From positions 1-64,000 of the forward strand of contig NZ_JAKGCS010000009.1 of assembly GCF_021556395.1 (NCBI RefSeq): 64,000 bases of DNA, in the 5' to 3' direction. Shown here in pieces: positions 23,667 to 32,881 of the stretch. The stretch comes from Acuticoccus kalidii. Lineage in GTDB: Bacteria; Pseudomonadota; Alphaproteobacteria; Rhizobiales; Amorphaceae. Position 1 is the first letter of the stretch; each line of letters begins with the position of its first letter. A program made the position numbers and the translations under genes. Below the pieces are notes generated by a model. It had not been told where the DNA came from. It made no database searches and was given only the letters and a program-made list of their open reading frames with translations.

Positions 23667-25399
23667 GCGAGGCGGATGGCGGCGCGGGCGCGTCCGCTCG
23701 CCTGACGATCGACGCCGTGCGTGAGGGCCGCGCCGACGGCTGGGCGCACGGCCCGGAGGGAACGCGGCTCTATTTGCGGGTGAATGGCGACCCTGTGGCG
23801 TCCTGGCCGCGCACCGTGGCGCGGCCCGATGTCGATGCCGCCGTCGGCGACACACGCTCCGAGGAGACGCGCGAGGCGAAAGGCTTCGCCTTCCCGCTCG
23901 GCGCCGTCGCCGGCCTCCTCGCGCTGACGCCGTCCGGGCGACGGCCCAACGCCGCGCTGACCTTCGGCGAAGCGCGACACGCCATCGCGCCCGGCGCGCC
24001 CGGCCGCACGCTGACGACGCTCGGCCACGCGATCACCGATCTCTGGCTCGCGGACAGCCGGCATCTGCGTCTGCGCACCGATGGCCGGCTGCGACGGGTC
24101 ATCCTCGTGCAGGCCGATCAGCGGGTGTTTCGCGCCGAAGCCGTCTGTCCGGCGCGCGAGGCGATCGTGACCTTGCGGATCGCCGATCCCATGGCCCCAA
24201 TCCTCCTCCTCCTCGAAACCGACGCGGGGGCGGAGGCCGATCTCGTTCCCTTTCCTTCCCTTTTGCGCGGCGGCCCCCATGCCGCCGAAACGCTCGCGAC
24301 CGCGGGCGGCGACGAGGGCCTCCCCGGCCTCTCCACCACGCTCTCCGCGCGTCTCCTCGCCCGGACGCATCCCCGCCGCCTCGCCCCGGCGGACGACTGG
24401 TCGCAAACGCAGGCGCTCGGCGATCCATTATTGAAACGTTTCATTCTGGAGCATGGGTCCCTCGCGGACGACGCCTCGGCGTTGCCGGCGCTGCCGCTCG
24501 TCAAAGGCGAGATCCCGACGCTTGCGGCCCTCTGCGGTCCGGCATCCGGCACGATCGCCGTCGATCCGAGCCCCGGCGGCGAAACCTGGCTCGTCGCGTC
24601 CGCCACGAACGCGGCGCTTCTTGACGCGATGCCGCGCCCCTCTCCCGTGCCCCTCGCGCCCGAAGCGCTCGCCGCTCCGGCCACGATCGCGACTCGCATT
24701 GTCCGCGACGAGGGCCTCGATCCTCTGCTCTTCCCCCTCCCCGCGGATACGCCGTTCACCGAGGCCGCCCCCTTCCGCCTTGCGATCCTGCCCGGTGCGG
24801 AGCGTGAGGACGCGCTCCTCGAATCGCTTGCGGGCACGCCGTTCGAGCGTGTCGACGAAACCGCGATCGTCGCCCTCGCCGCCGACACGCGGCCGGTGCT
24901 CTTCGCCGACCCGGCGATCCTCTTCCACGACCGCCGCACCATCGCGGCCCTCACCCGGCTCGCCGGGGTCGAAAGGGTCGCGAGCGCCGGCGCGATGCTG
25001 ATCGCCGAACCCGCCGAGGGGCAGACGAGCGCCCACGACCGTGTTCGCTCCGCCGGCCTCTTTCCGACCCATGCCGCCGTCGACGCGCCGTGGCGTCCGA
25101 GCGTCGGACCGGTGCCGGTGAGCCGCCTCCTTCCCCGCGCGACCTATCTCGTCGCCGCGAACGACCCGGCACTCGTCATCGTCTCGCAAGCCGGTCTCGC
25201 CGTCGGCGACGGGCTCGATTGGACGATGGACGAGGCCCTGCCCCAGCTCCTCGCCCGCGCCTCGGCCGGCGGCCTCGCCCACGTCGCGACGACATGGTTC
25301 AGCGCCTTCGATCGCGGCGCGTCCGTCCGACCCGGACCGGCACCCGCCTTCACGATGCCCGCGGCGGGGCCGGTCTCGCTGGTGCGCCGGCTCGTCTGA
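23663..25399 (+). CDS. Large hypothetical protein of the polysaccharide locus
   Basis: A 578-residue, Ala/Leu/Pro-rich protein starting in an ATGA overlap with the glycosyltransferase. Its N-terminal ~75 residues (GRADGWAHGPEGTRLYLRVN, VASWPRTVARPDVDAA, KGFAFPLG) resemble the N-terminal modules of the divergent 806-residue glycosyltransferase, suggesting a shared binding domain. The rest has no recognised family; ALRRL-like helices and scattered Asp residues could be a divergent glycosyltransferase fold. No signal peptide. Coupled by overlap to the next gene, so probably part of the same assembly path. Confidence 0.6.
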   Translation: MSEADGGAGASARLTIDAVREGRADGWAHGPEGTRLYLRVNGDPVASWPRTVARPDVDAAVGDTRSEETREAKGFAFPLGAVAGLLALTPSGRRPNAALTFGEARHAIAPGAPGRTLTTLGHAITDLWLADSRHLRLRTDGRLRRVILVQADQRVFRAEAVCPAREAIVTLRIADPMAPILLLLETDAGAEADLVPFPSLLRGGPHAAETLATAGGDEGLPGLSTTLSARLLARTHPRRLAPADDWSQTQALGDPLLKRFILEHGSLADDASALPALPLVKGEIPTLAALCGPASGTIAVDPSPGGETWLVASATNAALLDAMPRPSPVPLAPEALAAPATIATRIVRDEGLDPLLFPLPADTPFTEAAPFRLAILPGAEREDALLESLAGTPFERVDETAIVALAADTRPVLFADPAILFHDRRTIAALTRLAGVERVASAGAMLIAEPAEGQTSAHDRVRSAGLFPTHAAVDAPWRPSVGPVPVSRLLPRATYLVAANDPALVIVSQAGLAVGDGLDWTMDEALPQLLARASAGGLAHVATTWFSAFDRGASVRPGPAPAFTMPAAGPVSLVRRLV

Positions 25400-26730
25400 T
25401 GAAGATCGCGATCGTCATCCCGTCGGCCGCCTTCGCGCAATCGGCGGGCGCCCGCATTCGCTATCAGCGGATCATCGACGCCGCGGCGCGTGGGACGATC
25501 GAGATGATCCCGCTGGAGGCCGCTGCGACGAGCGATGCCGACGCGTTCCTGTTTTCCAAGACCTATCAGAGCGCTGCGCCGGCCCTCGCATACAGCCTCG
25601 CCGCGAAGGGCAAACGCGTCGCCCTCGACATCTTCGACGACTATTTTTCCGACACCGCCGACACGCGGATGGCCCGCTTCCGCCATTGGTTCGACGAGAT
25701 GGCGCGCGCGGTCCACCACGTCACCGTGTCGACCCCGGCGCTCGCCGCGCGCCTCGCGCCCCGCCTCGCGACGCCGCCGACCGTGATCGCGGACCCGGCC
25801 GCGCCGCTCGCGCCGGAGCCCCTCGCCGAACGCCTTGCCGAGACCGCGGCGCGGATCGATCCCGACGCGCTCGATCTCCTCTGGTTCGGCATCGCCTCGA
25901 ACCCTTATTTCGAGGCGGGTCTCGCCGATCTCGCCGCCTTCGCCCCCAGCCTCGCCCCGCGCGGAAGCCGCCACCGGCTAACCGTCCTCACCAACGCCAC
26001 CGGCGCGAGCGAGGCCGCGCTCGCCGCCCTCTCGAACGCCCCCGTTCCGATCACATGGGAGGCGTGGAGCGAGGCGCGTGAGGCGGCGTTGCTCGCGACC
26101 GCGGACGTCGCCATTCTTCCGGTCGGATATGGGCCGTTCTCGACCGCGAAATCGCTCAACCGGGCGACGACGGCGCTCGCCGCCGGGGCGCAAGTCCTCT
26201 CCCTCGGCCCCCCGCTCTATGCCCCGCTCGACCGTTTTCTCTATCGCCGGATCGACGACCTTACGGACGATGCCCGCCTCGGGCGCCTCCATCACCGCGC
26301 ATCCCGCGCCGCCTGGTTCACCGCAACGCTCGGCCGTCTCGCGAGTGGAGAGGACGGGGCGCGCCGCCTCCTCGCCATCTTCGAGGCGATCCGGCCGACG
26401 CCCTTGCCGCCGCATATCGTCATCGCCGGCTCCGGCGTCGAGGCCGATCTTCTGGCGGCGAGCGGCGCTCTCATTCTCGGCTTCGAGGAACCGGCGGACA
26501 TCCTTGTCGGGAACAGGATCCAGCTTCACGGCCGCGCGGCGGAACGGCTCGGCGTGACCCTCGTCGATCCGGCAACGCGCGGCCTGCCGACACCACCGCC
26601 TTTGTCGGGACATGGCGTCGTCGACCTCGTGCGGACGCGCGCGCGCTTTACGGCCGCGCGGCGGATCGCCGAGGCGCTGCTGCCGGACCACACCGTGTTT
26701 CTCGCCCATGACGGGATCGTCGCGCCATGA
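25399..26730 (+). CDS. Putative GT-B-like glycosyltransferase
   Basis: A 443-residue protein. The start MKIAIVIPSAAFAQSAGARI, with RYQRIIDAA, looks like the N-terminal Rossmann domain of glycosyltransferase group 1 proteins. VALDIFDDYFSDTADTRMAR and VTVSTPALAARLAP follow the usual order. LDLLWFGIASNPYFEAGLAD and VAILPVGYGPFSTAKSLNRA match the C-terminal donor-binding half. It starts one base before the previous stop ends. Sugar specificity unknown. Confidence 0.65.
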   Translation: MKIAIVIPSAAFAQSAGARIRYQRIIDAAARGTIEMIPLEAAATSDADAFLFSKTYQSAAPALAYSLAAKGKRVALDIFDDYFSDTADTRMARFRHWFDEMARAVHHVTVSTPALAARLAPRLATPPTVIADPAAPLAPEPLAERLAETAARIDPDALDLLWFGIASNPYFEAGLADLAAFAPSLAPRGSRHRLTVLTNATGASEAALAALSNAPVPITWEAWSEAREAALLATADVAILPVGYGPFSTAKSLNRATTALAAGAQVLSLGPPLYAPLDRFLYRRIDDLTDDARLGRLHHRASRAAWFTATLGRLASGEDGARRLLAIFEAIRPTPLPPHIVIAGSGVEADLLAASGALILGFEEPADILVGNRIQLHGRAAERLGVTLVDPATRGLPTPPPLSGHGVVDLVRTRARFTAARRIAEALLPDHTVFLAHDGIVAP

Positions 26731-27773
26731 TCACCGTCGTCCTCTCCCTCATCCAGGATATCGCGGTGATCGCGCCCGTGTTGCGCCGGGCCGCGGGGCG
26801 GGACGTCGCCGCCCTCGTCCATCGCCGGCTCGCCGCCGTGCCGGCCGCGCGCGACCGCCTCGCCGCACTCACCGCCGGTCACGATCGCGTCCTCCTCTTC
26901 GAGAGCACCGCCGGCGGCCTTCATGCCCTCGCCGACCGGCGCGGGCTCGTGATCTTCCCGTCCGAATCGCGCTCGCCGCACCATCGGCCGACCCACGCCC
27001 TCGCCGCCGCCCTCCCGTCCCGCTTCGTCTCGGTGACGTTGCAGCACGGCTATGAATGCGTCGGCTTCCTGCACAATCGCGCGCATGACCGGACGCGCGA
27101 AGACGCGGGCTTCGCCGCCGATATCGTCTGCGGCTGGCTCGCGGCGGACCGGCTCACCGCCGTTCCCTTCGCCGACCGCGCAAAGGTGATGACGACGGGC
27201 GCGACTTTGTTCCTCGACGACGAACCCGCCGATTGGCTCGATGCGGTGGTCGCCGGCGAGCCCGCGCCGTCCCGGGCACGCTCCGATGCGCTGTTGGTGT
27301 GCGAAAATCTCGCCTCGGTCCGCCTCGCCGGCGCGCCCAAGGCGGCTTTTCTCGACGCACTCCACGCCGTCGCGCGGGAACGGCCGGTGACGCTGCGGCC
27401 CCATCCCGCGGGCCCCTTCGCGAAGGGCGAACTCGCGCCGCCCCCCAACGTGACGCTCGACGCACGGCCGATCGAGGACGCCGAACTCGGCCGATATCGC
27501 GCCGCGATCTCGCCGCCCTCGACGGTGCTCTTCGACCTCATCCGCCATGACGTGCCGGTGGCGCTCTGGCGCGATCCGCACGGCATCATCGACGACCGGC
27601 TCTATGGTGACCTGCCGCGCGTCGGACCGCCAAAGACCTGGCTCGCCTTCCACGAGGCGGCCGAGGATCCGGCGATCCTCGACGCGCAGCGCGGCTTCAT
27701 TCGGCGGCTCGGCTTTCCGGCCGATACGCGGGCGCGTTTCGACGCCCTCTTCGCCCTCGCCGACGACCTTTGA
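26727..27773 (+). CDS. Hypothetical polysaccharide-locus protein
   Basis: A 348-residue protein coupled by a 4-base overlap to the gene before. Segments such as RFVSVTLQHGYECVGFLHNR, RPVTLRPHPAGPFAKGEL and AAISPPSTVLFDLIRHDVPV follow the order seen in CDP-glycerol glycerophosphotransferase-like and capsule-type GT-B proteins (HG loop, HP motif, then a Ser/Thr-rich nucleotide loop). Function as a transferase in surface glycan synthesis is plausible. It ends tail to tail with the aminotransferase gene with no visible terminator. Confidence 0.6.
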   Translation: MITVVLSLIQDIAVIAPVLRRAAGRDVAALVHRRLAAVPAARDRLAALTAGHDRVLLFESTAGGLHALADRRGLVIFPSESRSPHHRPTHALAAALPSRFVSVTLQHGYECVGFLHNRAHDRTREDAGFAADIVCGWLAADRLTAVPFADRAKVMTTGATLFLDDEPADWLDAVVAGEPAPSRARSDALLVCENLASVRLAGAPKAAFLDALHAVARERPVTLRPHPAGPFAKGELAPPPNVTLDARPIEDAELGRYRAAISPPSTVLFDLIRHDVPVALWRDPHGIIDDRLYGDLPRVGPPKTWLAFHEAAEDPAILDAQRGFIRRLGFPADTRARFDALFALADDL

Positions 27774-27776
27774 CGG

Positions 27777-29099
27777 TCAGGCCACCTCGTCGAGGACGGC
27801 CTCGACGGTCGCGAAGATGGTCTCGATCTCGTCCTCGGAGATGATCAGCGGCGGCGACAGGGCGATGATGTCCCCGGTAACGCGGATCATCAGCCCCTTT
27901 TCGAAGGCCCGCACCATCGCTTCATAGCCGCGCGCGCCGGGGGCCCCGTCGCGGGGGGCGAGCTCGATCGCGCCGACGAGTCCGAGATTGCGGATGTCGA
28001 CGACGTTGCGCCGCTCGGCGAGCGCGTGGATCCGGTCTTCCCAGAGCGGCGCGAGATAGGCCGCGCGCAGGAAAAGGTCCTCCTCGGCATAGGTGTCGAG
28101 CGTCGCGAGCGCGGCGGCGCACGCGAGAGGGTGGCCGGAATAGGTGTAGCCGTGGAAGAACTCGATCGGCGAATCGGCCTTCTCCACCACCGTCTCGTAG
28201 ACCTTGGAGGTGACGAGCGCCGCACCCATCGGCACCACCGCGTTGGTGATCCCCTTGGCGAGGGTCATGATATCGGGGGTGACGCCGAAATAGTCGGCCG
28301 CGGAGGGCGTGCCGAGGCGGCCGAACCCGGTGATCACCTCGTCGAAGATGAGGAGGATGCCGTATTTGTCGCAAAGCTGGCGCAGGCGCGTCAGATAGTT
28401 GTCCGGCGGCAAGAGCACGCCCGTCGACCCCGCGAGCGGCTCCACGATGACGGCCGCGATCGTGCTCGCCCCGTGGAGCTGGACGAGGCGCTCCAGATCG
28501 TCGGCAAGCTCGCCGCCATGGCGCGGGCACCCCTTGGTGAAGAGATTTTCCTTCAGATGGGTGTGGCGCATATGGTCGACCGGCTGGACCATCGCGCCGA
28601 AGGCCTCGCGATTCTTCATGATGCCGCCGACGGCCATGCCGCCGAAGCCCGACCCGTGATAGCCCCGCTCGCGCCCGATCAGGCGCACGCGCTGCCCCTC
28701 GCCGTTCGCCCGGTGATAAGCGAGCGCGATCTTGAGCGCACTGTCGACCGCCTCGGAACCGGAATTGGCGAAAAAGGCATGGTTGAGGCCGGACGGGAAC
28801 AGCTCGGTGAGACGCGAGGCGAGTTCGAAGGCGAGCGGATGGCCGAACTGGAAGGTCGGCGCGAAATCGAGCTCGGCGACCTGGCGCTGCACCGCCTCGA
28901 CGATGCGCGGGCGCGCGTGGCCGGCATTGACGCACCACAGCCCCGCCGTCCCGTCGAGGATCTTGCGACCGTCACCCGTGACGTAATGCATGTCCTTCGC
29001 GGACACGCACATGCGGGGATCCTTCTTGAACGCCCTGTTCGCCGTATAGGGCATCCAGAAGCTCTCGAGGTCTTGGTGACGGTTGACGCGGGCGTCCAT
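27777..29099 (-). CDS. Class III (omega) aminotransferase
   Basis: A 440-residue PLP enzyme, close in pattern to beta-alanine/omega-amino acid:pyruvate transaminases. Features are the N-terminal FWMPYTANRAFKKDPRM, the cofactor phosphate loop FFANSGSEAVDSALKIALAY, the Asp-containing IFDEVITGFGRLG and the PLP Lys in MTLAKGITNAVVPMGAAL. Likely reaction: transfer of the amino group of an omega-amino acid or amine to pyruvate. It is not in an obvious operon. About 140 bases without a gene separate it from the M23 peptidase upstream. Confidence 0.88.
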   Translation of the reverse strand: MDARVNRHQDLESFWMPYTANRAFKKDPRMCVSAKDMHYVTGDGRKILDGTAGLWCVNAGHARPRIVEAVQRQVAELDFAPTFQFGHPLAFELASRLTELFPSGLNHAFFANSGSEAVDSALKIALAYHRANGEGQRVRLIGRERGYHGSGFGGMAVGGIMKNREAFGAMVQPVDHMRHTHLKENLFTKGCPRHGGELADDLERLVQLHGASTIAAVIVEPLAGSTGVLLPPDNYLTRLRQLCDKYGILLIFDEVITGFGRLGTPSAADYFGVTPDIMTLAKGITNAVVPMGAALVTSKVYETVVEKADSPIEFFHGYTYSGHPLACAAALATLDTYAEEDLFLRAAYLAPLWEDRIHALAERRNVVDIRNLGLVGAIELAPRDGAPGARGYEAMVRAFEKGLMIRVTGDIIALSPPLIISEDEIETIFATVEAVLDEVA

Positions 29100-29239
29100 A
29101 CGCTAAAGCCTTCTCGCAAGTCGGAATGGGGCGCGTTGCGGCACGGCGCGCCGATGATCCGTGATAGCAGGAGCCGAGGGGCGCTGTCAGCGCCTGCCCT
29201 TCGCGGGCAGACGAGACGCGCGCCCCATCCGCAGACGCT

Positions 29240-30202
29240 TTATTCGATGGTGATCGACGCCTCGCGCGTCGCCACCACCGCGCCATCGCGGATGATCTCC
29301 ATCTTCGCATGATATTCGCCGGCTCGAAGCCCGTCCTCGACGCGGCGGCCGGCAAAGCGCATCGACTGCGCCATCGGGCGGTCGATCTCGGCTTCATTGT
29401 CGATGTCGAAGCCCGGCCCCTCGAGGACGATGCGCTGACGGTCGCCCTCCTCCACCCCGATCGCGAGACCATAGGCGACGAAGGTCTTCGCCCCGGCCTT
29501 GACGTCCGCGTTGGTGGTGCCGTTCTCGATCATGTCCACGCCGACGGGCGCGTCGTTGAAGCCGAGCGCGATCACATGGGTTCGCCCCGCTTCGGCAAGC
29601 GCCTCCTGCGCCGCCGCGTTCCAGAGCGGCTCCCCCATCTCACCACATTCGCCCGCGCCCATCACGAGGCCGGTGAACGGGTCGATCACCTCATCGCCGC
29701 GCATGAACTGGATGTGGACGTGGGTGAAGTCGGCGAGGCCGGAGGCGCCGATCGTCCCGAGAACATCGCCGCGCTTCACCGCATCGCCTGGGCGCACTGC
29801 GATCGTGCCGGGCTTCAGATGACAGATCTGCGCGGTAAGGCCGTCGCCGAGATCGAGGACCAGGCCGTTGCCGCACGCCATGCTCGGATCGACATCGAGC
29901 GGCTTTGCGAAATCGCGGTCCGGCACGCCGTCGCGGCCGCGCAGCATCCTGCCGTCGGCGGGGGCGATCACCTGAAGCGTCTCCCCGATCAGCGGCCGGA
30001 TATCGGTCCCCTTGTGGGCCGGGCTCGACAGGTGGCCGCATTCGAAATCCGCGATCCCCTCGCCCGGATCGACGTCGACATATTTCTGGATGAAGCAATT
30101 CTCGCCGGGCTCACAATCGACCGGCATCGACAGCGGTCCGGGGTCGGCCGCCGCGATCGAGGGCAGGACGAGGCCTGCGAAGAGAAAGAGTGCGGTGCGC
30201 AT
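29240..30202 (-). CDS. Secreted M23-family (LytM-like) metallopeptidase
   Basis: A 320-residue protein with signal peptide MRTALFLFAGLVLPSIAAA. The start at 30202 is supported by AAGGAGG eight bases upstream; a longer frame to 30277 lacks this. The LytM domain has HKGTDI (Zn His and Asp) and FTHVHIQF (HxH), so all Zn ligands are present. Such enzymes cut peptidoglycan cross-links in the periplasm. An insertion with paired Cys (MACGNGLVLDL, AQICHL) and a C-terminal beta domain of about 110 residues follow the peptidase. Confidence 0.85.
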   Translation of the reverse strand: MRTALFLFAGLVLPSIAAADPGPLSMPVDCEPGENCFIQKYVDVDPGEGIADFECGHLSSPAHKGTDIRPLIGETLQVIAPADGRMLRGRDGVPDRDFAKPLDVDPSMACGNGLVLDLGDGLTAQICHLKPGTIAVRPGDAVKRGDVLGTIGASGLADFTHVHIQFMRGDEVIDPFTGLVMGAGECGEMGEPLWNAAAQEALAEAGRTHVIALGFNDAPVGVDMIENGTTNADVKAGAKTFVAYGLAIGVEEGDRQRIVLEGPGFDIDNEAEIDRPMAQSMRFAGRRVEDGLRAGEYHAKMEIIRDGAVVATREASITIE

Positions 30203-30376
30203 CTGGCCTCCTTGGTCCCGCAAAGGCGGGATGCCGCGACGGCGGACGCCCGCCGCGCCCCGCCCGCACACCCGCAAACAGGGACGAGATGAGCCGCGAC
30301 GATGCCGCCGACGCGGGGCGACAGCATCCCAGAGAGGCGGAATCCAAACAAGTCGGGGCGACGCCGCCCCGCTTGG

Positions 30377-31285
30377 TCAGCCCTTCGCGAGCGCCGCCTC
30401 GACCTCGTCGGCCCGCGGAATCGGGCTGATCGCCCCATAGCCCTGCACGGAGAGGGCGGCGGCGCAGTTCGCATAATGCGCCGCCTTGGCGACATCGCGC
30501 CCACGCAACCAGGAGGCGAGGAAGGCACCGTCGAAACAGTCACCCGCGCCGCTCGCGTCAACCAGCGTCGTCTTGCGCGGCGGAATTTCGTGGATCACAT
30601 CCCCGTCGGCGACGAGCGCGCCGTTCTCGCCGAGCGTGAGGGCCACGATCTTGGGGCCGAGGCTGCGATAGAAGGTGATGATGTCCCGCGGGGAATCGAG
30701 GCCGGTGAGCTGGCGCGCATCGTCGATCCCCGGCAGCGCGATATCGACATGCGCGAGTGCGCCGTGGATCACCGCCCGCGCCCGTTCGACCGGCCACAGC
30801 TTGAGGCGAAGGTTGGTGTCGTAGGCGACGGTGACGCCGGCCTGCTGGGCAGCGCGCATCGCCGCGAAGCACGTGTCGGCCGCCGTGTCGGAAATCGCGT
30901 GGCTGATCCCCGACAAATGCAGCACCTTCGCGCCCTCGATCGCCGCGATCGGCAGATCCTCGGGCCGCATCAGGCTCGCCGCCGACCCGGCGCGGCGATA
31001 GGAAAAGACGTGACCGTCCGGGCGGTGATGGACGAAATAGATCCCGGTCGGCGCATAGGGATCGCGCGCCACCGTCTCCGAGGAGACGCCCTCGCGCGCC
31101 CAGAGCGCCATCAGCCCGTCGCCGAACTCGTCCATCCCGACCCGGCTGATGACGCCGGTCTCCGCCCCCTGGCGGGCGGCCGCGATCGCAACGTTCGAGG
31201 TGTCGCCGCCGAAGCCTTCGAGCCAGCGGCCGTCCTCCTGCTGATTGAACTCGACCAGCGGCTCGCCGAGCGTGACGATATCCAT
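30377..31285 (-). CDS. kdgK: PfkB-family sugar kinase, 2-keto-3-deoxygluconate kinase type
   Basis: A 302-residue ribokinase-fold kinase. GGDTSNVAIAAARQGAETG is the N-terminal signature and DASGAGDCFDGAFLASWL the C-terminal one, with the catalytic Asp in GAGD. YDTNLRLKLWP and FVHHRPDGHVFSYRRAGSAA match KDG kinases. It would phosphorylate 2-keto-3-deoxygluconate or a close epimer. Its ATG overlaps the dgoA stop by one base, so it is the last gene of a four-gene sugar-acid operon that also contains the unrelated kinase DgoK. Confidence 0.85.
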   Translation of the reverse strand: MDIVTLGEPLVEFNQQEDGRWLEGFGGDTSNVAIAAARQGAETGVISRVGMDEFGDGLMALWAREGVSSETVARDPYAPTGIYFVHHRPDGHVFSYRRAGSAASLMRPEDLPIAAIEGAKVLHLSGISHAISDTAADTCFAAMRAAQQAGVTVAYDTNLRLKLWPVERARAVIHGALAHVDIALPGIDDARQLTGLDSPRDIITFYRSLGPKIVALTLGENGALVADGDVIHEIPPRKTTLVDASGAGDCFDGAFLASWLRGRDVAKAAHYANCAAALSVQGYGAISPIPRADEVEAALAKG

Positions 31286-31911
31286 CAGCCGAGCGCGCCC
31301 TGCGCCGCGTCGGCGAAGCGCTTGGCGTCGGTCGCGACGGCCTCGATCGCCTTGCCGGGCTTATAAAGCGCCGAGCCGATGCCGACCCCGTTCGCACCGG
31401 CGGCCATCCAATCGGCGAGATTCTCCGCGTCGACGCCGCCGGTGACGATGAGCTTCGTCTCCTTCGGCAGCACCGCGCGCAGCGCCTTCACCACCTTCGG
31501 CGACATGCCGTCACCCGGAAAGAGCTTGAGCGCATCGGCCCCCGCGTCGAGCGCGCGGAAGGCTTCGGAGGGGGTGAACACGCCGGGCACGGAGATGAGA
31601 CCGCACCGCTTCGTCGCTCGCACGACCTCTTCGTTGAGATTGGGGGAGACGATGATCGTGCCGCCCGCGTCGGCAACGCGCGCAACGTCCTCCGGCTTCA
31701 GCACGGTCCCCGCGCCGACGATCGCCTCCTCGCCGAACGCCTCCGCCTGGATCGCGATCGAGCGGAAGGGGTCGGGCGAATTGAGGGGAACTTCCATCAC
31801 CGGGATATGCGCGGCGAGCAGCGCGCGGCCGACGTCGATCGCCTCGTCGGGCGAGATGCCGCGCAATACGGCGACGATGGGCATCCTGGCCAGCGCCTCA
31901 TCAAGGGTCAT
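31285..31911 (-). CDS. dgoA: 2-dehydro-3-deoxy-6-phosphogalactonate (KDPGal) aldolase
   Basis: A 208-residue class I aldolase. PIVAVLRGISPDEAIDVG is the DgoA-type start, PVMEVPLNSPDPF carries the catalytic Glu, and DALKLFPGDGMSP the Schiff-base Lys. It splits KDPGal (and often KDPG) into pyruvate and glyceraldehyde 3-phosphate. The AVLRGI motif favours the galactonate enzyme over Eda, as does the DgoK gene 70 bases upstream. Confidence 0.92.
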   Translation of the reverse strand: MTLDEALARMPIVAVLRGISPDEAIDVGRALLAAHIPVMEVPLNSPDPFRSIAIQAEAFGEEAIVGAGTVLKPEDVARVADAGGTIIVSPNLNEEVVRATKRCGLISVPGVFTPSEAFRALDAGADALKLFPGDGMSPKVVKALRAVLPKETKLIVTGGVDAENLADWMAAGANGVGIGSALYKPGKAIEAVATDAKRFADAAQGALG

Positions 31912-31984
31912 GCCGCACCTTCCATTGGTCGTGTCGGAATCATCGTTGTTCGAGGCATCTTCCTGGCGCGTCGCGCGGGGGTCG

Positions 31985-32881
31985 TCAAATCCCCGCGCGC
32001 TCGCGTTGGATCAGCGTGAGGCCGATCGCGGCGCTTTCGTGCGGCGCGGCGACCGGCTCGACACCGAAGCGCTCGAACGCCCGCCGATAGCGCGCCCCGA
32101 GATCCGTCGCCCCGACGATGATCGCCGTCGCGACGCCCGCGCACGCGCTCTTCACCTCCGCCCCGATGAGGAGGCCGGAGAGGAAATCGCCCGCTTCATC
32201 CTCGCCGAGACGGCCCATCAGCCCCTCGGCGCGAATCGAAAAGAAGCGGGTGAGGAGGTCACCCGGCCGGTCGAGACCGTCGGCCGCGTCGAGCCCCTTG
32301 GCGAAGGCTGCCTCGTCGCGCCCCTTCCCCATCATCTTCGACAAGATGGTGTGGTCCTTGAGCGCGCCGAACAGCTCGCCGGTCATGTAGGTGCGGAAGT
32401 CGGTGATCGCCCCGTCCTCCACCGTCACCCATTTGGAATGAGTGCCGGGCAGAACGAACGTGCCGCCGGTGCGGCCGAGCGTGTCGAGCGCGCCGAAGAT
32501 CTCGACCTCCTCGCCCCGCATCACGTCGGCCCACGCGCCGCCATCGATGCCGACGGCGACGCCGGGAACGATCGCGACATCGCCGAGCGACGGGGCCTCG
32601 ACCGGCATCAGGCCGTCCGCGAGCGCCTTGAGGTTCGCGGGAGTTGCCACATAGGGCGCTTCCCGCCAGCCCTGACGGCTGCCGACCATACCCGACATGA
32701 GGATCGGCGCGGCGGTGCGGGCGCGCCAGGCGCCCACGGTCTCGGCGAGGACCCGCTCGAAGCCGCCCGCCGGCACGGACATCAGTCCGGCCGACGATTC
32801 GGTGCTTTCAAGAACGGCGCCGTCGTCTCCGACGAGGTACGCGCGAAGCCGCGTCGTCCCCCAATCAACGCCGATCAGCAT
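31985..32881 (-). CDS. dgoK: 2-dehydro-3-deoxygalactonokinase
   Basis: A 298-residue kinase. The DgoK phosphate-binding start is GVDWGTTRLRAYLVGDDG. Characteristic motifs are LMSGMVGSRQGWREAPYV, FVLPGTHSKWVTVEDGAI and TYMTGELFGALKDHTIL. It phosphorylates 2-keto-3-deoxygalactonate with ATP. The ATG overlaps the dehydratase stop by one base, so the two enzymes that act in sequence are translationally coupled. Confidence 0.94.
   Translation of the reverse strand: MLIGVDWGTTRLRAYLVGDDGAVLESTESSAGLMSVPAGGFERVLAETVGAWRARTAAPILMSGMVGSRQGWREAPYVATPANLKALADGLMPVEAPSLGDVAIVPGVAVGIDGGAWADVMRGEEVEIFGALDTLGRTGGTFVLPGTHSKWVTVEDGAITDFRTYMTGELFGALKDHTILSKMMGKGRDEAAFAKGLDAADGLDRPGDLLTRFFSIRAEGLMGRLGEDEAGDFLSGLLIGAEVKSACAGVATAIIVGATDLGARYRRAFERFGVEPVAAPHESAAIGLTLIQRERAGI

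Noticed and set aside
28026-29312. Large plus-strand frames opposite the omega-aminotransferase
   Set aside because: GC-rich codon bias opens antisense frames; the minus-strand enzyme keeps every catalytic motif.
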